DNA of 64,000 nucleotides from Helichrysum umbraculigerum (GCA_949592205.1 CATIUR010000014.1:1488001-1552000), one strand, 5' to 3'; shown: positions 25,388-36,988, counted from the stretch's first letter. Numbers and translations are program-made. Notes: generated from the letters alone by a model not told the origin.

Positions 25388-25734
25388 AACAGAAAGTTTA
25401 AAAACTTGTTTTCACTAAGTGTCGAACTAACCGAAAACGCATATCTTTATACAAATTCGATTCACGAGCCTTACAAGCAATTTAAACATACTTGTTTTAT
25501 CGAAATGTTGATTTCAAACTTTCACCAACGAGTCGTATACATTTTCATAAATAACGAAATACAAACATTAAACAAACGATTTGGACGTGACTCGGATGTA
25601 CAAACACTAGCATGGATGATTAGTTTAGACATCCACATACTTATTAAATCTCGTACGTTTAGGACGTTAGGAGATTTCAGACCGTACTTGGGCTTAGGTT
25701 TGCTAGCACTCGCACAACTACTTAAACTCAACAG

Positions 25735-26605
25735 GTGAGTTCACAGCCCCTACTTTTATTGATTTAACTGCTTTTGAACAGGGGTGGAAAACATAGTCAA
25801 CTGTTTTACTTATTGCCATAACTGCTTTTACTTACATGATTGTTTATCATACGTGTCTTACTCAAACTGTTAGAGTACTTTGAACTATTGAACTGTTGTA
25901 CGAACTTTGTTTATGAAATAACATTTTCATACTGATACACTGAACAAATGGGATAACTTATTCGACAAACTGTTTTAACTAGACCGGAGAACGACCGGTA
26001 AACTGTTTTGCAAACGACTGTAAACTATTTTGGTATCTTACCGGAGAACGACCGGTACATATTGGTAACTTGTCGGAGAACGACCGACACTAACTTGGTA
26101 TCTTACCGGAGAACGACCGGTACATTTGGTAACTTGTCGGAGAACGACCGACACAAACATAACTTTTAAACTTGTTTGGTATACCGGAGAACGACCGGTA
26201 CTTTTGTGTAAAACGCTGGAGAACGACCAGCCACGTATTTTAGTGCCAGAGAACGACTGGCCAAGGGACGGGAGAACGACCCGTGCGTCTTGGATGGGAG
26301 AACGACCCATGCGTTTGTTGGACGGGAGAACGACCCGTGCGTATTTGGCCGGAGAACGACCGGTACTGTGTATTTATAACTCGCTGGTGAACGACCAGCA
26401 CGTGTTTTAACTTGAACTTTGGGCGAACAACCCACAAAACTGGTATTTGGATAACATTGTACAAAACTTATACTCGACTATTATGGCAATACTATTTGTG
26501 AACATATTTGGATAACAACTGTGATACAAACTTGATTCAACTTGTGTAAACTTAAAACCTGTGAATTCACTCAACCTAGTTGTTGACTTTTACTATGTTT
26601 TTCAG
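25735..26605 (+). other. Predicted leader intron in the element 2 LTR
   Basis: AACAG/GTGAGT donor and a TTTTACTATGTTTTTCAG acceptor enclose 871 bp that includes all 14 hairpins of cluster II. The copy is at 30306-31176. Confidence 0.5.
25983..26434 (+). repeat. Fourteen hairpins with constant loop AGAACGA and covarying stems
   Basis: Each unit is a 4-6 bp stem around a 7-nt loop. Twelve loops are AGAACGA, one is TGAACGA and one CGAACAA. Stems: ACCGG/CCGGT (25983, 26040, 26105, 26183), GTCGG/CCGAC (26072, 26136), GCTGG/CCAGC (26215, 26383), GCCAG/CTGGC (26245), ACGGG/CCCGT (26268, 26322), ATGGG/CCCAT (26294), GCCGG/CCGGT with a G-T pair (26348), TGGG/CCCA (26420). Spacers vary in length and sequence. 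Copy in the 3' LTR at 30554-31005. Confidence 0.95.
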
Positions 26606-26932
26606 GGAATTAGCTGCGCATGTAAGATCGCCAACACACATGGAGAATTAGGCGACCCTTGAAGCATAGGATGCCAACTTTTGGAAACATATGGATTTCT
26701 TTAGTATAACTGAAATGTTTTGGTCATATTTCAGAAATCTACTTTTGTAAACTTACTACTTTTAAATTATACGATTCGATGAATCGTAAACTTTGTAATT
26801 AACACTTTTGGCATCTTAATATATATTGTTCTGTTGTAATCATAAGCTCTGATACGTATGCATGCTTTATTATTGTGACACCCCATACTTAAACAAAACG
26901 CTTCCGCTAAACGAATTTGGGGGTGTTACAGA

Positions 26933-26945
26933 TTGGTATCAGAGC
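26933..26945 (+). other. Primer-binding site of element 2
   Basis: TTGGTATCAGAGC, two bases after the LTR end. Confidence 0.9.
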
Positions 26946-27368
26946 CATTGGTTATAGCGAACTAGGAAACTTTAGGTGACTTAGCGACCTAGAGACCTAG
27001 ACTATAGCCTTGGCTAGAACGCACATGCATACATACATTTGCATACATCTAAACTATCGTTACGATACCTCGATACGCGTGAACTGTTCACCACATTCGA
27101 CTTGTTCATTGTACTCTGATCTCATATGAACCTGATCGTGATTAAACGGTTGATGAAAAGAAGTATGTATTTGGCATCATATAATGACGCCTGGCCAACG
27201 TGATTATATCATACTAAGTACATATGGGTGTTTCATAGTCGTAAGATACGTGATGGGGATTCGACAAATTTTGCTTGATACTCGAAAACTTGAAATATGT
27301 GAAACTTTATTCCTCACATATTTTCCATTGGCATTGACTTCTGCATCTTTTCATCGCAGAACGTCAGT

Positions 27369-28697
27369 ATGCCGCCTAAACAAAGAAATACTCGAAACAG
27401 TCGACGAAATTCTCCACCTGTACCTCCAGAAACAACCGAACAAATCATCGAACGCCGCGTGGCTGAGGCTATTGCTCAGTACGAGGCTAGCAGAAATCGC
27501 GAAAACCCAACCAACAACAGTGGAGCTACCCCCGTCAACAGCGAAACTCCAACTAATACCCAGCAGGGGTGTTCCTACAAAACCTTTCAGTCTTGTAAAC
27601 CCAGCACCTTCACCGGGACCGAAGGGGCCATTGGCCTGGTCCACTGGATTGAAAAGATGGAATCAGTCATCGACATCAGTGACTGCGCCAACGACAAGAT
27701 CGTGAAATACGCCACCTGCACTTTAGCCGACAAAGCGCTAACCTGGTGGAACGCTCAAGTCCAGATTATGGGACGCCCAGCTGCTCATTCTATGACCTGG
27801 GTAACTCTGAAGCAGATGATGATGGAGGAATTTTGCCCTCCCAACGAGATACAGAAACTCGAAACCGAGTTTTGGAACATTCAGATGATCGGAGCTGACA
27901 TTTCCGGTTACACAACTAGATTTCAGGAGCTTGCACGTCTGGTGCCTCATATGGTAACCCCCGAGAGCAAACGCATTGAGCGTTACAACAGGGGTTTGGC
28001 ACCACAAATCCGAGGCATGGTTATGTCCTCCAAACCCTCCACTTTTAGGAGCGCAGTGGATCTGGCTCACAGCTTAACCGACGACGCGGTCGAGATTGGA
28101 ACCCTGAAAGCTATCACAGGGAAAACTGAACCTACCCGTACTGATGCGGGCGAATCTGGAACCCACAAACGTAAATGGAACAATGATGGTAACGACCGTC
28201 AGGGTCAACAAAACAGAAACCCGGGAAACACCCGAGCCTTTGCCGCAATCACCAACTCTGGACCCAAAACCTATCTTGGCAACAAACCAAAATGCGACAA
28301 GTGCGGGATGCATCATAATGGCAACTGTGCTTTCTGCCAAGACTGCAAAAACTGGGGTCATTTGGCCCAAAACTGTAAAACCAACCCTCCCCCTCGATCA
28401 AACGCGTGTTACGAGTGCGGTGAATCCGGACATTTTCGAAACCAATGTCCGAAACTGAACAACAACCAGAACAACCCCGGAAACAACAATCAAAACAACA
28501 ACCACCACATCGCAACCATCCCACCGGCTCGTGGCCGCGCATACATCCTCCGTGCACCGGAAACTGTTGCGGACTATGGCAAACACGGTATGTCTTACCA
28601 ACTCTTGCTACGATTTAACGTTTCTTTCATTCGAATGTCGATTCGAACACAACATTTGGTAAACTCTGAACACGAAACGAAACACACAACATATTGA
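27369..28697 (+). CDS. Intact Gag of element 2 (442 aa)
   Basis: A single open frame starting MPPKQRNTRN. Residues about 65-230 are the Ty3 gag capsid-like domain (TWWN, EEFCP, FWNIQM, GYTTRFQEL motifs). Residues 308-360 hold zinc-knuckle sequence: an irregular CDKC...HHNGNC followed by two regular CX2CX4HX4C knuckles (CQDCKNWGHLAQNC and CYECGESGHFRNQC). A basic, Asn/Gln-rich linker follows. After about residue 395 (GRAYIL), where an autonomous relative runs into protease, the frame enters a different 40-residue tail and stops, so the pol deletion lies there. It should coat the element RNA and form particles. It is the only retroelement protein in the window without a break, which fits the recent insertion. 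Confidence 0.9.
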   Translation: MPPKQRNTRNSRRNSPPVPPETTEQIIERRVAEAIAQYEASRNRENPTNNSGATPVNSETPTNTQQGCSYKTFQSCKPSTFTGTEGAIGLVHWIEKMESVIDISDCANDKIVKYATCTLADKALTWWNAQVQIMGRPAAHSMTWVTLKQMMMEEFCPPNEIQKLETEFWNIQMIGADISGYTTRFQELARLVPHMVTPESKRIERYNRGLAPQIRGMVMSSKPSTFRSAVDLAHSLTDDAVEIGTLKAITGKTEPTRTDAGESGTHKRKWNNDGNDRQGQQNRNPGNTRAFAAITNSGPKTYLGNKPKCDKCGMHHNGNCAFCQDCKNWGHLAQNCKTNPPPRSNACYECGESGHFRNQCPKLNNNQNNPGNNNQNNNHHIATIPPARGRAYILRAPETVADYGKHGMSYQLLLRFNVSFIRMSIRTQHLVNSEHETKHTTY

Positions 28698-28845
28698 ACT
28701 ATGCCGCGAGCATACTTAAACCGATTGAACTTCTATGGCAACAATTGAACGCCACGCAAACTATGGTTAACAACATGACTTATCGGAGAACATACGCCGC
28801 GGGCGATCCGACTTGATTTTTAAATCTCGGGACGAGATTTCTCTA

Positions 28846-28857
28846 ACATGGGGAGAA
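28846..28857 (+). other. Polypurine tract of element 2
   Basis: ACATGGGGAGAA directly before the 3' LTR, after a GGGACGAGATTTCTC block typical of this superfamily. Confidence 0.8.
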
Positions 28858-31501
28858 TGTAACAACTCGCAAATTTAAACAGGATTAATTAAATTAATCA
28901 CTTGCATTATTAGGCTAATTCCCTACTTGAGTGAATTCACAACACAATTTAGAGGTAAGTCTAGCATAGCCCAACTAGATAATACGCGTAGTATTACGTA
29001 TTCGTAATTAGTTGTAATTACGTACTGAACAATTTGAAAACAGACGCGACAAAAATATGCGACTCTTGGTGAACAAAATTATTTAATAAAACGAAATTCT
29101 TAAATAACGTAGTAACGAATAAATATTTTGTCAAAAATATTTCCAAATAATTTTATAACGCAAAAACGTCAAAACGTATAATTGAAATCAAACAAAGTTT
29201 GAAACTTATAAAAATTATTAATTTAGTTTTGTAAAAAGATTTTAAATAATAATATAATGAAAAACGTAATTAAAAACACATTAGTTAAAATAAACTAACA
29301 TCCAACGATTGGGTAAACAAACACGGAACGCAAACACGGAGGCGAGAAAGGGGACAAAACCCCCTCCCCACCTCACTTTTCTTTCATTCTCATCTCATCT
29401 TTCTCTCTCTTCTCTACTCTTTCTCCTCCTTCTCTCTAAACTCACCCACAAACCACACAAATCACATAAAAACTACACTAAAACGACGCCGAATCACATA
29501 TCCCCTTTGGAATAAAACGACCACGGCATCCCGATCTACACTTCTACCTTTTCGGATTTCAAATCCGACACTCGTAAGTTTCCGACAAATCCCGCAAATC
29601 TTTAGATTTCAAAGTTATAATTGCTACTTAGTGTTTAGTATACTTAGATTTACATGTTTTAGTGTTTTATACAACCGAAAACGTCCGAAATCGACCCAAA
29701 ACTCGTTATCTTCTCGCTGTTCGTCGAACAGGCGACTACGTCGCATTGGGACCGAAAACAGTACTGCGACGTAGGCCTCTACGTCGCATTACCCTTCCTT
29801 ACGTCGCACATAGCGACGCAGACCACTACGTCGCATTAAATTGCGAGCGTCGCCTATGCGACGCAACCCATGACGTCGCAAAACCTGAATGCGACGTAGA
29901 CCCGTACGTCGCACCCTACGTCGCATAACCACCCAGCGTCGCACCTTACGTCGCTAAAAACAGAAAGTTTAAAAACTTGTTTTCACTAAGTGTCGAACTA
30001 ACCGAAAACGCATATCTTTATACAAATTCGATTCACGAGCCTTACAAGCAATTTAAACATACTTGTTTTATCGAAATGTTGATTTCAAACTTTCACCAAC
30101 GAGTCGTATACATTTTCATAAATAACGAAATACAAACATTAAACAAACGATTTGGACGTGACTCGGATGTACAAACACTAGCATGGATGATTAGTTTAGA
30201 CATCCACATACTTATTAAATCTCGTACGTTTAGGACGTTAGGAGATTTCAGACCGTACTTGGGCTTAGGTTTGCTAGCACTCGCACAACTACTTAAACTC
30301 AACAGGTGAGTTCACAGCCCCTACTTTTATTGATTTAACTGCTTTTGAACAGGGGTGGAAAACATAGTCAACTGTTTTACTTATTGCCATAACTGCTTTT
30401 ACTTACATGATTGTTTATCATACGTGTCTTACTCAAACTGTTAGAGTACTTTGAACTATTGAACTGTTGTACGAACTTTGTTTATGAAATAACATTTTCA
30501 TACTGATACACTGAACAAATGGGATAACTTATTCGACAAACTGTTTTAACTAGACCGGAGAACGACCGGTAAACTGTTTTGCAAACGACTGTAAACTATT
30601 TTGGTATCTTACCGGAGAACGACCGGTACATATTGGTAACTTGTCGGAGAACGACCGACACTAACTTGGTATCTTACCGGAGAACGACCGGTACATTTGG
30701 TAACTTGTCGGAGAACGACCGACACAAACATAACTTTTAAACTTGTTTGGTATACCGGAGAACGACCGGTACTTTTGTGTAAAACGCTGGAGAACGACCA
30801 GCCACGTATTTTAGTGCCAGAGAACGACTGGCCAAGGGACGGGAGAACGACCCGTGCGTCTTGGATGGGAGAACGACCCATGCGTTTGTTGGACGGGAGA
30901 ACGACCCGTGCGTATTTGGCCGGAGAACGACCGGTACTGTGTATTTATAACTCGCTGGTGAACGACCAGCACGTGTTTTAACTTGAACTTTGGGCGAACA
31001 ACCCACAAAACTGGTATTTGGATAACATTGTACAAAACTTATACTCGACTATTATGGCAATACTATTTGTGAACATATTTGGATAACAACTGTGATACAA
31101 ACTTGATTCAACTTGTGTAAACTTAAAACCTGTGAATTCACTCAACCTAGTTGTTGACTTTTACTATGTTTTTCAGGGAATTAGCTGCGCATGTAAGATC
31201 GCCAACACACATGGAGAATTAGGCGACCCTTGAAGCTTAGGATGCCAACTTTTGGAAACATATGGATTTCTTTAGTATAACTGAAATGTTTTGGTCATAT
31301 TTCAGAAATCTACTTTTGTAAACTTACTACTTTTAAATTATACGATTCGATGAATCGTAAACTTTGTAATTAACACTTTTGGCATCTTAATATATATTGT
31401 TCTGTTGTAATCATAAGCTCTGATACGTATGCATGCTTTATTATTGTGACACCCCATACTTAAACAAAACGCTTCCGCTAAACGAATTTGGGGGTGTTAC
31501 A
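28858..31501 (+). repeat. 3' LTR of element 2
   Basis: Near-identical copy of 24287-26930 at offset 4571, with all dyads and hairpins conserved. Confidence 0.92.
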
Positions 31502-31506
31502 GTCAT

Positions 31507-32521
31507 TGCCTACGCTTCTCGACAACTGAAAATCCATGAAAAGAACTACACCACTCATGATCACGAACTTGGAGCAGTCGTTTTTGCTCTCAAAATCTGG
31601 AGACATTATCTTTACGGCACTAAGTGCACAATCTTTACCGACCACAAAAGTCTTCAACACATATTCGATCAGAAGGATCTCAACATGAGGCAACGTCGAT
31701 GGGTCGAATTGCTTACCGATTACGATTGCGAAATCAAATACCATCCAGGGAAGGCAAATGTTATTGCCGATGCCCTCAGTCGAAAAGAACGATAGAAACC
31801 ACTTCGAGTCCGAGCTCTCAGTATGACTATTCATAGCGACCTAAACATTTAGATCCTCGCCGCTCAACTCGAAGCCCTGAAAACCGATAACATCAAAAAC
31901 GAAGCCTTGCGAGGCATGGATAAACAGTTCGGAACCAAACCCAATGGGGTCAAATACTTCTCTAATCGAATCTGGTTGCCCAGTTTTGGGAACCTGCGAG
32001 ACTTAGTGATGGGTGAAGCTCACAAGTCCAAATACTCTATTCATCCGGGGTCCGATAAAAAGTATCATGGCATCAAGGAATTTTATTGGTGGCCAAACAT
32101 GAAAGCCGAAATCGCCACCTACGTCAGCAAGTGTCTTACTTGCTCAAAAGTCAAAACTGAATATCAAAAACCTTATGGTTTACTTCAACAACCCGAGATT
32201 CCTCAATGGAAGTGGAAACAAATCGCCATGGACTTCATAACCAAACTACCAAAGTCATCGAGCGGTTGCGATACCATTTAGGTGATCGTCGATCGTCTGA
32301 CGAAATCTGCTCATTTCCTTGCGATCAAGGAAACCGAAAAAATGGAACGCCTCACTCGAACCTATCTGAAAGAAATCGTAGCCCGTCACGGTGTTCCAAT
32401 CTCGATTATCTCTGATAGGGATAGTCGCTTCACATCTCACTTTTGGCAATCACTTCAGAAGTCATTGGGTACTCATCTGGATATGAGTACATCATACCAT
32501 CCTCAAACCGACGGCCAAAGT
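31507..32521 (+). pseudogene. Element 1 RNase H end and integrase N-part, with stops
   Basis: The frame of 21621-24286 resumes here in phase after element 2. It has RNase H (TTHDHELGAVVFAL, FTDHKSLQH, DALSRKE), then the integrase zinc-binding region ending CLTC and the start of the catalytic core (MDFITKLP, VDRLTKSAHF, SDRDSRF). Stops lie at 31793 (TAG), 31850 (TAG where element 3 has CAG) and 32279 (TAG where element 3 has TGG). It is cut at 32521 by the solo LTR in the YHPQTDGQS motif. Confidence 0.9.
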
Positions 32522-33205
32522 TGTAACACCCTCAAATTTCGGGTTGCGGAAGCGATCGGGTCGGGTGTTACCAAATCAAATATCACAAGCGCAAAGGTAA
32601 ATAATGAACGACTCTAAATGAGACGTTTGAAAATAGTCATATATTTCCAAAATAAAAGTGTATACAAGTTACGAGTTCGCAAAATAATTTCAATACATAG
32701 TTTGTAATACTAAAGTTATGCAGAGAAATCCCGTTGTTTGAAAAATATGCGACTCGAGCTAGCATAATCTTGTAGCAATCCTAATCCTGCTGGGCACCTG
32801 AGAACACATGCTAAAACGAGTCAGCTATAAAGCTGGTGAGTTCATAGGATTGTTAGTTGAAACATAAAGTATAAAACCTTTTATGTCTTGAAAATGATTT
32901 CAAAATCCACGATTTGAATTGTATTGTTATGTTATTGTAATACCAATGTATATAACCCTAACGGGGTATTTCATACCCAATAGTGGTGATGTGTACCTAA
33001 GTACATAAAGAGTGTGGCATACTATGCCTAGATACCTATCAGGTATAATTGAGTCTACAGACGTGAGGCAATACATGCCTAAGTATGAATCGTGTGATTT
33101 TATGACCGCGTCATATGTTAACGAGTAATGATGTTACTTATGTTGTATTAAAACGTGAGGATGCCCCCGTGGCATAATATGTGGTGTCCAGTAAAAATTA
33201 CATTG

Positions 33206-33520
33206 TAGTCCCGCAGACTATGATTGAGTAACTAGTGTATTGCATCCAGCAACAGTTAAATGTAGACCCGCAGATCTATGATTAAATGTTTAGTTTATCC
33301 GTTTGACCTGTTAGTGTAAGCTAACCCGGACGTGATTGAAAATGATTGTAGTTCCGCAGAACTATGGTTGAAAACGTTTAGTGTGTCCGTTTGACCAGTT
33401 AGTGTAAGCTAACCCAGACATGATTGAAAATAATTGTAGTTCCGCAGAACTATGATTGAAAATGTTTAGTGTATCCGTTTGACCAGTTAGTGTAAGCTAA
33501 CCCGGACATGATCGAGCTAA
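33206..33520 (-). repeat. Tandem repeats with covarying hairpins around CCGCA
   Basis: Four units, the last three with a period near 87-88 bp, each starting with a small hairpin: TAGTC/GACTA (33206-33220), TAGA/TCTA (33263-33278), TAGTTC/GAACTA (33349-33364 and 33437-33452), all around a CCGCA or CGCA loop. The rest of each unit contains GTTAGTGTAAGCTAAC, itself a dyad. Confidence 0.8.
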
Positions 33521-33660
33521 CGGCCTCGCGTGATAACCTCACCGACCCGTTAACTTATTGCGGATCACGAGCATAAGCTCGCCCATCCGTGAATGAGTGT
33601 GGATCACGAGCATAATCCCGCCCATCCATCGATTGTATCGCTTTAACGCGATAACGTACT

Positions 33661-33735
33661 TGTGCCCACTGCAATACAGTGGCATCGTTTTGTGCCCACT
33701 TTACCGTGGCATCGTTTTGTGCCTAATTAGGCATC
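33661..33735 (-). repeat. Three hairpins built on TGCC...GGCA
   Basis: TGCCCACTG..CAGTGGCA, TGCCCAC..GTGGCA and TGCCTAATTAGGCA are each followed by TCG. The upper stem differs in each but stays paired; the first two share one bulged C. Confidence 0.65.
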
Positions 33736-33917
33736 GACCGCATTGCTCGCAAGCAACGTATGTAATTGAGCCGGCAGTACTACGACATGCCCGACTTGAG
33801 ATAATTGAGCCGACAGTTCAACGACATGTCCGACTAAAGTAGATGGTGTTTGTATACATAGTTAAATTGTAGATGGCACCAAGTGCTCGAGATAAAGTAC
33901 AAGTATGTGTATATATA

Positions 33918-33972
<55 letters not shown>

Positions 33973-34947
33973 CAATTCAACAAACACATCTAATATGATA
34001 TCATGTAGCACACGATAATGATTGATTGTATCTAAATACGTATATACGATATTTAGATATTAATTGCATTGCAATCAGCCTAGGTATGACTAATCATCAC
34101 CTAGTTGTTTGTATTAGTATAAGGATTCTATACTAACGTATGATACTAATGTATACTCCTAGCCTCAGCCTAGCAAGTATATAGAGATCCTGATTTGTAT
34201 GGACAATATTAGTTCCTAAAAGGAAAACTAATCCTGTAAAAGTATGGTCGTCGTCCAATGTAAGTAGAACTAAGCAGTTCTAGTATAAGTGATAGTATTG
34301 TCCCACGACAATATGGTCAATGAATGGTGATAACTTAATCAAGTTATGGAGTGGTAATTGTTTTCCAACAATCTAACAGTGTATGATTGTAACCTATCTA
34401 GGTGAAGTGTTGATACTATTTCAAAACAGTATGGTGGGTGTAATTCCTAAGTATTACACATTTCGTATTACATGGCAGTAATATAGATAATTGTGAATTA
34501 TAAAAGTTTATTAATATAATTCAAAATCAGTAATTGAGCATGCATCTCACCCCGAAAACAGTAAAACATTTGAAAGAGTGGGGCTATGAAACTCACCTGA
34601 GGAGTTAGCGATCCTACGATACGTGTGTTGTCCGAATGGTAACCTTTGAGTGTCCTAAACACGTGAGGTTATATAAGTAAGAGACAAATCAGTTTGTCTA
34701 AGCGAGTTGTGTAAATATTCATTTGTTGTTCAAGGTGAGAAATTGTGTATGGGGGTCCGGGGGCAGCGCCCCTGGTAGCGGGGTCCAAGGGGCACTGGTT
34801 GGGGTCGAGCTGCCAAGTCAGCTTGGAAAATTTTTATTCCTACTATGTTGCTGTAGTGAAAACGCTCCGAAATTTCATTTCGGAGTGAAATTAGGTTGTA
34901 AAATTTTGAGTCTCGACACTTAGTGAAAAATGTGTGTTTTCTGATTT

Positions 34948-35280
34948 TAGGCGACACTAGGCAAGTGTCGCTATAGGCGACACTAGTCAAGTGTCGGACA
35001 TAAGTGTCGGGTATCAGAGGCATACGACACTAGGGTTAGTGTCGGTTGGAATCAGAATTTGATTGTAGGCGACACTTAGACAAGTGTCGCTTGAAGTGTC
35101 GGTTGGGAGTGTTGGGCGTCACTAGACCGGTGACGAATGTAAGTGTCGGGAAAAAGGGGTTTTATGCGGCACTTAGGCAAGTGACGCAAAACTAGGGTTT
35201 TTAGCGACACTCAATGCGTCACTTAAGTGACGCATGAAGTGATGCTACGCTGCTGGTCTGTGGGCGACACTTCGACCTGT
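34948..35280 (-). repeat. Dyad cluster I of the solo LTR (GCGACACT / AGTGTCGC)
   Basis: The same motif as element 1 in another LTR family. Hairpin 34951-34971 has an 8-bp stem and 5-nt loop. It starts about 895 bp from the LTR 5' end. Confidence 0.8.
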
Positions 35281-36180
35281 TCGACGATTTCACCACCAAA
35301 AACGCAATCTAACCCATTTTTAGGCCGAATCTTGTTGGTATAATGTTTATACATGATATATTAAGTGTTTTTAACAAACAATAACAAGAAAAAGTGGAGA
35401 AATGCTTACGATTTGAAGATCGAAGGTTTGAGGATGATGATGAACTTGATGATGATCTTGAGGAAGAAGATGAAGATGATGATGATGATGATGAATGCTT
35501 GTTGATGATGATTCCGAAAATGGTGATGCCGAATTTGTTGTTGTTATTGATTATTGTTATTGTTAGTTGTTGTTGTTAAGAGAGAAAAAGATGAGATGAA
35601 GAAAGGAAGAAGAAGAAGAAAGAAAGAAAATGAAAATGATATGGGGGGGGGGGGGGGGGTGGGTGGATCGGCTTTTTGGTTTGGTGGGGGACACTGTCTC
35701 CCAAATTGTAGTACAAAATACCCGTGTTTTTGTACCCGATCGTAAAATAAATTAACATCTTTAATTTCTAAAATTCATTTATATGTTTCCGAAATGTTTT
35801 GAGTCAAAACATTTTATAAAAATAAAATGGTTGGGTTAAAGTTTTATAACCAGATTTTGCGCTGTCTCAGATAACTAAAATGCGTTTTTAATATAAAACG
35901 ACTTACATTTTTGATTGTTTAATATTTTTCTCCAAGTGTATAATGTTAAATCTATATAATAAAATATTATTTAATAAATTTTGTCACCGAAATTCGGACG
36001 CGATATTCTGCGTTCTTTCAAATTCTTTTCAATGTGATTAATAAATAATCATAGTGCATTATATATATAATTATATATATAAAGTTTTCGAATACTTTGC
36101 TATAATAGCGTACTAAGTACGATTATTTGAAGTTTAAATTTGGCGTGGAAATTGACTTTTTGGCCGGGTGTCACAAAAGT

Positions 36181-36954
36181 GAACGAACGATTCAAACACT
36201 GGAAGACATGCTACGAGCTTGCGTAGTTGACTTCGGTGTAAACTGGGAAAAACATCTACCATTGTGCGAGTTTTCGTACAACAACAGCTATCATACCAGC
36301 ATTAAGGCTGCACCTTTCGAGGCACTATACGGTCGTAAGTGCCGCTCACCGATATGTTGGACCGAAGTGGGAGACGGTCAACTCACTGGTCCTGAACTCA
36401 TTCACGAAACAACCGAGAAAATCTTCGAAATTCAAAACAAACTCAAAGCCGCACGTGATCGTCAGAAAAGTTACGCTGACGTGAGATGCAAACCACTCGA
36501 GTTCCAGGTTGGGGACCGAGTACTACTCAAAGTTTCACCTTGGAAAGGTGTCATTCGTTTAGAAAAACATGGAAAACTGAATCCTAGATACATTGGACCT
36601 TTTGAAATCCTCGAGAGGATTGGTCCAGTGGCATATCGATTGCAGCTGCTACCCGAACTCAGCAGCGTGCACCCCACTTTTCACATTTCTAACTTGAAGA
36701 AATGCCTGTCTGATGAGACAATTATTATTTCACTCGATGAAATTCGTATTGACGACAAACTTCACTTTGTTGAAGAACCCGCCGAAATCATGGACCGTGA
36801 GGTCAAACAACTCAAACAAATTCGTATTCCCATCATAAAGGTCATGTGGAATTCGCGGCGTGGTCCGGAATTCACTTGGTAATGAGAAGACCAAATGCGA
36901 CTCAAGTATCCTCAGTTATTCACTGACGCTACTTCGAACCCGACTCCAAACTAA
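36181..36954 (+). pseudogene. Element 1 integrase C-part with chromodomain-like tail
   Basis: In phase with 32521 after removal of the solo LTR. It continues the integrase core (ERTIQTLEDMLRAC, YNNSYHTSI, ALYGRKCRSP), the GPFEILERIG C-terminal region and a tail ending in VKVMWNSRRGPEFTW. TAA at 36880 and TGA at 36883 stop the frame; without them it would run to the TAA at 36952-36954. The tail matches the region where Tekay-type elements carry a chromodomain that guides integration. Confidence 0.88.
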
Positions 36955-36976
36955 ATTTTGGGACGAAATTCTTCTA

Positions 36977-36988
36977 ACAGGGGGAGAA
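36977..36988 (+). other. Polypurine tract of element 1
   Basis: ACAGGGGGAGAA abuts the 3' LTR. Confidence 0.85.

Larger units (their letters stand above)
24287..26930 (+). repeat. 5' LTR of element 2
   Basis: 2644 bp, from TGTAACAACTCGC to GGGGGTGTTACA. It carries a CT-rich stretch (24800-24870), dyad cluster I (25161-25387), splice donor (25735), hairpin cluster II (25983-26434) and acceptor (26605). Confidence 0.92.
24287..31501 (+). mobile_element. Gag-only LTR retrotransposon (TR-GAG type), element 2
   Basis: LTRs 24287-26930 and 28858-31501, both 2644 bp at a constant offset of 4571; the one difference I saw is A at 26666 and T at its partner, so it is very young. The TSD is GTCAT (24282-24286 and 31502-31506), inside the RNase H frame of element 1. 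The 1.9 kb interior has a PBS, an intact gag frame and a polypurine tract but no protease, RT or integrase. This matches terminal-repeat retrotransposons with a GAG domain (TR-GAG) known in plants, which rely on pol supplied by others. Confidence 0.92.
32798..34596 (-). other. Predicted leader intron in the solo LTR
   Basis: Minus-strand donor CTCAG/GTGAGT at 34596 and acceptor TTTTAGCATGTGTTCTCAG at 32798, 1.8 kb. It encloses the tandem hairpin repeats at 33206-33520 and 33660-33735. Confidence 0.45.
32522..36175 (-). repeat. Solo LTR inserted in element 1
   Basis: 3654 bp with ends TGTAACACCC and GGGTGTCACA on the plus strand, flanked by AAAGT at 32517-32521 and 36176-36180. There is no interior, PBS or polypurine tract, so the element was reduced by LTR-LTR recombination. 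Minus orientation follows from similarity to the LTR of element 5, and from the CT-rich leader and splice signals reading on the minus strand. It contains (TA)n at 33920-33968, a 17-G run near 35643 and a GAT-repeat near 35465. Confidence 0.88.

Noticed and set aside
25983..26434. CRISPR-like array
   Set aside because: The genome is eukaryotic, repeats are short dyads with irregular spacers, and the same DNA is duplicated in the other LTR.
26038..26464. Open frames in several phases with GERP, GRSP or RTTR repeats
   Set aside because: They are translations of the hairpin repeats in the element 2 LTR; the frames differ between strands and none has a start context or domain.
27184..27705. 173-codon frame overlapping the start of gag of element 2
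   Set aside because: It is out of frame with the clear gag ORF and has no retroelement or other domain.
35394..35579. Asp/Glu-rich 61-codon frame
   Set aside because: It is a GAT-type microsatellite in the solo LTR.
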